From CAYUYM01 sp964449305 (GTDB taxonomy: Bacteria; Bacteroidota; Ignavibacteria; SZUA-365; CAYQST01), in the NCBI GenBank assembly GCA_964449305.1, contig CAYUYM010000156.1:1-8179 (forward strand): a stretch of 8,179 nt of DNA. Direction: 5' to 3'. The translations under genes and the position numbers were made by a program. Below are positions 5,199-8,179 of the stretch, one piece after another; within the stretch, counting starts at the first letter, position 1; every line of letters starts with the position of its first letter. The notes beneath the pieces are model-generated. The model was not told where the DNA came from. It made no database searches and worked only from the letters and a program-made list of their open reading frames with translations.

Positions 5199-8084
5199 AT
5201 GAATTTCAAACTCTTCCATCGCATATCAGCGTTCCTCGTGTTCCTGATATCGACCGTTGTGTTTCTGATGACCGTCGCGCCGACCCTGTCCTTCTGGGAC
5301 TGCGGCGAGTTCATCACCTCCGCGGTGACCATGGCCGTGCCGCATCCCCCCGGTGCACCGACCTTCCAATTGCTGGGCCGCATCTTCTCGTTGCTGCCAC
5401 TCGGGGCGGACATCGGCTACCGCGTCAATCTCCTCTCAGCATTCGCCAGTTCGCTCACCGTGTTGTTCACATTCCTGACGGGCATGCGCCTCCTGCGCAT
5501 GTGGAAGGGTGATCCGACGACCATGGCCGGTGCGCTCGGCATGGCCCTCTCCATGGCGACGGGGGCGTTGATCCTGTCGTTCAGCGACACCTTCTGGTTC
5601 AACGGTGTCGAGACGGAAATGTATGGCATCGGCATGTTCTTCATTTCCGCCATCGTGTGGATCGGTCTTGAGTGGTATTCGCACTCGGGCGTGTTTGACA
5701 CGGAGCGCTCGCTTCTCCTCATCGCCTACCTCATCGGGCTGAGCATCGGCATCCACCTGCTCTCGGTGCTGGCCATGTTCTTCGTGTTTGTGCTCTTCTA
5801 TCTGCGCGATCGCGACACCATGGACATCAACCTGAAGACGATCGCCATCGGCATTGTCCTCATGATCTGCGGTTTTGTCGTGGTCTATCCCGGCACGGTG
5901 AAATGGCTGCCATCGCTTCTCGCCCTCAATGTGGGCTGGGTGATCGCGCTGGCCATCATCCTCGGTCTTGTCTGGATCGTCGCAAAGCAGCAGCAGCATC
6001 CGCAGCTCCGCATGGCATCGCTTGCCACACTGCTCGTGGTGCTCGGGTACTCCACCTATTCCCTCGTGCTGATCCGCGCCAACGACAAGCCGGCATTGAA
6101 CGAGAACGATCCGTACAACTTCGAGCGCCTCTACAAGTTCCTCAACCGTGATCAGTATGGCTCCTATCCGCTGTTGAAGGGTCCGTCATATGACGCAGCC
6201 TATGGCGGCATCAATCCCGACAAGGAGAAGCTGTTTCCGCGTCGCTGGAACCAGGAGCATGTGGAGCGGTACGCGAAATACTCCTCGGACATGGACTTCT
6301 TCCTGAAATTCCAGCTTGGCTTCATCTACAACCGGTACTTCATGTGGAACTTTGTCGGTCGAGCCGGCGACAAGCAGGACGCCCCCGCGGTGTTTCTCGG
6401 AGAAGCAGGTGACTGGTCCGAAAGCGCCGGGTATCCGAACCGCTACTACGCCATCCCGCTTCTGCTCGGACTCCTCGGGCTCTTCTTCCATTTCAAGAAG
6501 GACTGGCGGACGGGCGTTGCGACAGGCACCCTGTTTCTCGTTCTCGGGGTGGGGTTGGTGGTCTACTTCAACATGTCGGAGCCGCAGGTGCGTGAGCGCG
6601 ACTACTTTTTTGTCGGGTCGTTCTACGTCTTTGCTCTGTGGGCCGGCCTCGGCGTCTACTGGCTCTTCGACATCATCAGCTCGAAGACCCGGGTGGCAGC
6701 GGCCGGGATCGCCATTGCCGCCGTCGCCTTTGCTGCGGCGCCGGTCAACATGCTGATCACCAACCATCAGACGCACGACCGATCCACGAACTATGTGGCC
6801 TTTGACTATGCGTACAACCTCCTGCAGTCCTGCGAGAAGGATGCCATCCTGTTCACGGGTGGCGACAACGACACCTTCCCCGTGTGGTATGTGCAGTATG
6901 TGGCCGGAGTGCGTCGCGACGTCCGTGTCGTGAACCTGAGTCTCCTCAACACGGACTGGTACACCAAGCAGTTGAAAGACGACCGTCCATACGGGGCGTT
7001 GCCGGTGAAGCTCTCGCTCAACAACGAGGAGATCGAGAACCTGGAGAAGAACCTGTACGAGTACAATCGTCGCCTGTACAACCAGGCCGGGGCCACGAGC
7101 AGGACGCAGGAGGAGGCCGCACAGAAGGTGGAGCAGCTCATCGGCCTGACAGTGAAGATCCCCATCGAGTTCCCGAAGCTCGAGCTGTCGACACTGAAGG
7201 ACATGCCGGAGGTGGCGGCCGGGCTTGCCGATGCCGCCGCAAACGGTCGCACGGTGGAGGTGCTGGAATTCCAGCGCCGCGCCTCGCGTGGCAGCTTCCT
7301 CGCCCAGCAGGATTCGCTGATCATCGACATCGTGAAGAACAACGGCTCCGAGCGGCCGATCTACTTTGCCACCTCCACGTCGCCGGGCGACCATGCCGGA
7401 CTCGACCAATACCTGGTGGTGGAGGGGCTGGCATGGCGTTTGTCCCCCTTCCGCATCAAGCTCGGGGGCAATCGCTACTACTCCTCGATGAACGTGAAGG
7501 CGACCTGGCGGCACTTCAAGGAGGTGCGTGAGACGCCCGACAGCGGCCGCACCTACGGCTTCATGTTCCGCGAACTGGCCAACCCGAAGGTGAACCTCGA
7601 CGAGGCCTCCACGAAGATGATCATGACCTATCGGTATGTGATGATGGGGCTCGCGCAGTACGCGGTGCAGGAGACGAACGACCGCGCCTTTGCAAAGGAG
7701 GTGATGGAGCGCATGGAGACGCTGCTGCCGCAGAGCATCCACAAACTCGACATCATGTTCAAGCCCGACATCGCCATGCTGTACGCCCTCGCAGGCGACA
7801 AGGAGAAGCTGGCCCAGGTGACCACGGAATTGGAGCAGTTCTACATGCCGAAATTCGAGGCCTCCCCGATGGAATCGTCAGGCTCGGACAAGCCGACCCC
7901 GATCCAGATCCTGCTGCAGGCCTATCAACAGACCGAGCAGTGGGAGAAGGCTGCAAGCCTTCTGGAGAAGTACAAGACGATCACGAGGGACAACTCGGTG
8001 CAATCCCTCATTGAGCAGTTCCGTGCGAAGGCCGGAGGTGCAACGGCTGACTCCGCGAACCCACAGGCAGCGGTTCAGAAATAG
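5199..8084 (+). CDS. DUF2723-family protein, probable protein O-mannosyltransferase-like glycosyltransferase (TMEM260-like)
   Basis: This is a 961-residue polytopic membrane protein with the canonical DUF2723 start: TM1 at about 9-29, then WDCGEF (33-38) and PHPPGAP (48-54) in the first extramembrane loop. Asp34 and Glu37 are the likely equivalents of the acidic catalytic motif of GT-C protein mannosyltransferases (inference by analogy). Further family motifs are VETEMY (137-142), GIH (184-186), NENDPYNFERLYKFLNRDQYG at 301-321, NFVGRAGD (384-391), RERD (465-468), DYAYNLLQSC (536-545) and GGDNDT (554-559). The C-terminal 150 residues contain TPR-like helical pairs (about 800-945). Eukaryotic TMEM260 O-mannosylates protein domains, so transfer of a sugar to extracytoplasmic proteins is likely, but donor and acceptor are unknown. 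The reading frame stays open back to 4956, but TM1 and the AAGG at 5191-5194 support the ATG at 5199, 16 bases after the previous stop. Confidence 0.92.
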   Translation: MNFKLFHRISAFLVFLISTVVFLMTVAPTLSFWDCGEFITSAVTMAVPHPPGAPTFQLLGRIFSLLPLGADIGYRVNLLSAFASSLTVLFTFLTGMRLLRMWKGDPTTMAGALGMALSMATGALILSFSDTFWFNGVETEMYGIGMFFISAIVWIGLEWYSHSGVFDTERSLLLIAYLIGLSIGIHLLSVLAMFFVFVLFYLRDRDTMDINLKTIAIGIVLMICGFVVVYPGTVKWLPSLLALNVGWVIALAIILGLVWIVAKQQQHPQLRMASLATLLVVLGYSTYSLVLIRANDKPALNENDPYNFERLYKFLNRDQYGSYPLLKGPSYDAAYGGINPDKEKLFPRRWNQEHVERYAKYSSDMDFFLKFQLGFIYNRYFMWNFVGRAGDKQDAPAVFLGEAGDWSESAGYPNRYYAIPLLLGLLGLFFHFKKDWRTGVATGTLFLVLGVGLVVYFNMSEPQVRERDYFFVGSFYVFALWAGLGVYWLFDIISSKTRVAAAGIAIAAVAFAAAPVNMLITNHQTHDRSTNYVAFDYAYNLLQSCEKDAILFTGGDNDTFPVWYVQYVAGVRRDVRVVNLSLLNTDWYTKQLKDDRPYGALPVKLSLNNEEIENLEKNLYEYNRRLYNQAGATSRTQEEAAQKVEQLIGLTVKIPIEFPKLELSTLKDMPEVAAGLADAAANGRTVEVLEFQRRASRGSFLAQQDSLIIDIVKNNGSERPIYFATSTSPGDHAGLDQYLVVEGLAWRLSPFRIKLGGNRYYSSMNVKATWRHFKEVRETPDSGRTYGFMFRELANPKVNLDEASTKMIMTYRYVMMGLAQYAVQETNDRAFAKEVMERMETLLPQSIHKLDIMFKPDIAMLYALAGDKEKLAQVTTELEQFYMPKFEASPMESSGSDKPTPIQILLQAYQQTEQWEKAASLLEKYKTITRDNSVQSLIEQFRAKAGGATADSANPQAAVQK

Positions 8085-8099
8085 TCCGGCCCCGTTCAT

Positions 8100-8138
8100 T
8101 GGTGACGGGTGGGGTCCCCCGGACGGTGCCCGTCACCA
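8100..8138 (+). terminator. Intergenic hairpin, probable terminator of the DUF2723 operon
   Basis: TGGTGACGGG (8100-8109) pairs perfectly with CCCGTCACCA (8129-8138). Inside, GTCC (8114-8117) and GGAC (8121-8124) form a 4-bp inner stem around CCC, so the structure is one long rod with a small symmetric internal loop. It lies 15 bases after the stop codon of the last gene. No strong T-run follows (only TCATTT at 8141-8146), which weakens a classical intrinsic-terminator call; an RNA-stabilising 3' hairpin is the alternative. Confidence 0.5.
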
Positions 8139-8179
8139 CGTCATTTCAATCCATGCGCATCCACCCCATCGCATCGCCA

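Noticed and set aside
6186..7742. A 518-codon reverse-strand open frame antisense to the second DUF2723 gene
   Set aside because: Its His-, Val-, Arg- and Leu-rich composition has no recognisable domain, and the opposite strand carries conserved motifs throughout.
8153..8179. Possible start of another gene (ATG followed by eight open codons to the window end)
   Set aside because: Only nine codons are visible and there is no ribosome binding site, so it cannot be supported without downstream sequence.

Overview
The window is GC-rich (by eye somewhat above 60 %), densely coded, and all genes lie on the + strand. Two multi-membrane DUF2723-family proteins, a small two-helix protein resembling DUF3098, and weak or absent Shine-Dalgarno sites on several genes point to a GC-rich member of the Bacteroidota/Chlorobiota/Ignavibacteria/Kapabacteria group. 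This is judged from protein families only; no rRNA or marker phylogeny is available.

Layout. Positions 24-1241 encode a LolC/LolE-type permease and 1332-2036 its LolD-type ATPase. Together they form the inner-membrane machine that extracts lipoproteins and hands them to a periplasmic carrier. The 90-base gap between them holds a small GC hairpin with a T-rich tail, then an AT-rich stretch resembling a Bacteroidota -7 element, so lolD may have its own promoter. Positions 2109-2402 encode a 97-residue two-helix membrane protein with a good ribosome binding site. Two large tandem paralogues of the DUF2723 (protein O-mannosyltransferase-like, TMEM260-like) family follow at 2423-5182 and 5199-8084, 16 bases apart. 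A long hairpin at 8100-8138 closes the block. The last 27 bases could be the start of another gene.

How the genes may work together. The second DUF2723 protein carries the recognisable family motifs, including the paired acids in WDCGEF, the PHPPGAP loop, VETEMY, RERD and GDNDT. The first keeps the overall architecture and the C-terminal GDNDT and DYGYNLVQSC motifs. It has lost the Glu of the first motif, the PHPP loop, both Glu of VETEMY and a central extramembrane segment. The simplest reading is an active transferase encoded beside a diverged, possibly non-catalytic partner. This pair is the most interesting part of the window. The Lol genes are ordinary housekeeping genes, and a link between lipoprotein export and the putative glycosylation pair is only a hypothesis from proximity.

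No tRNA, rRNA, CRISPR array, insertion sequence or phage gene was seen.
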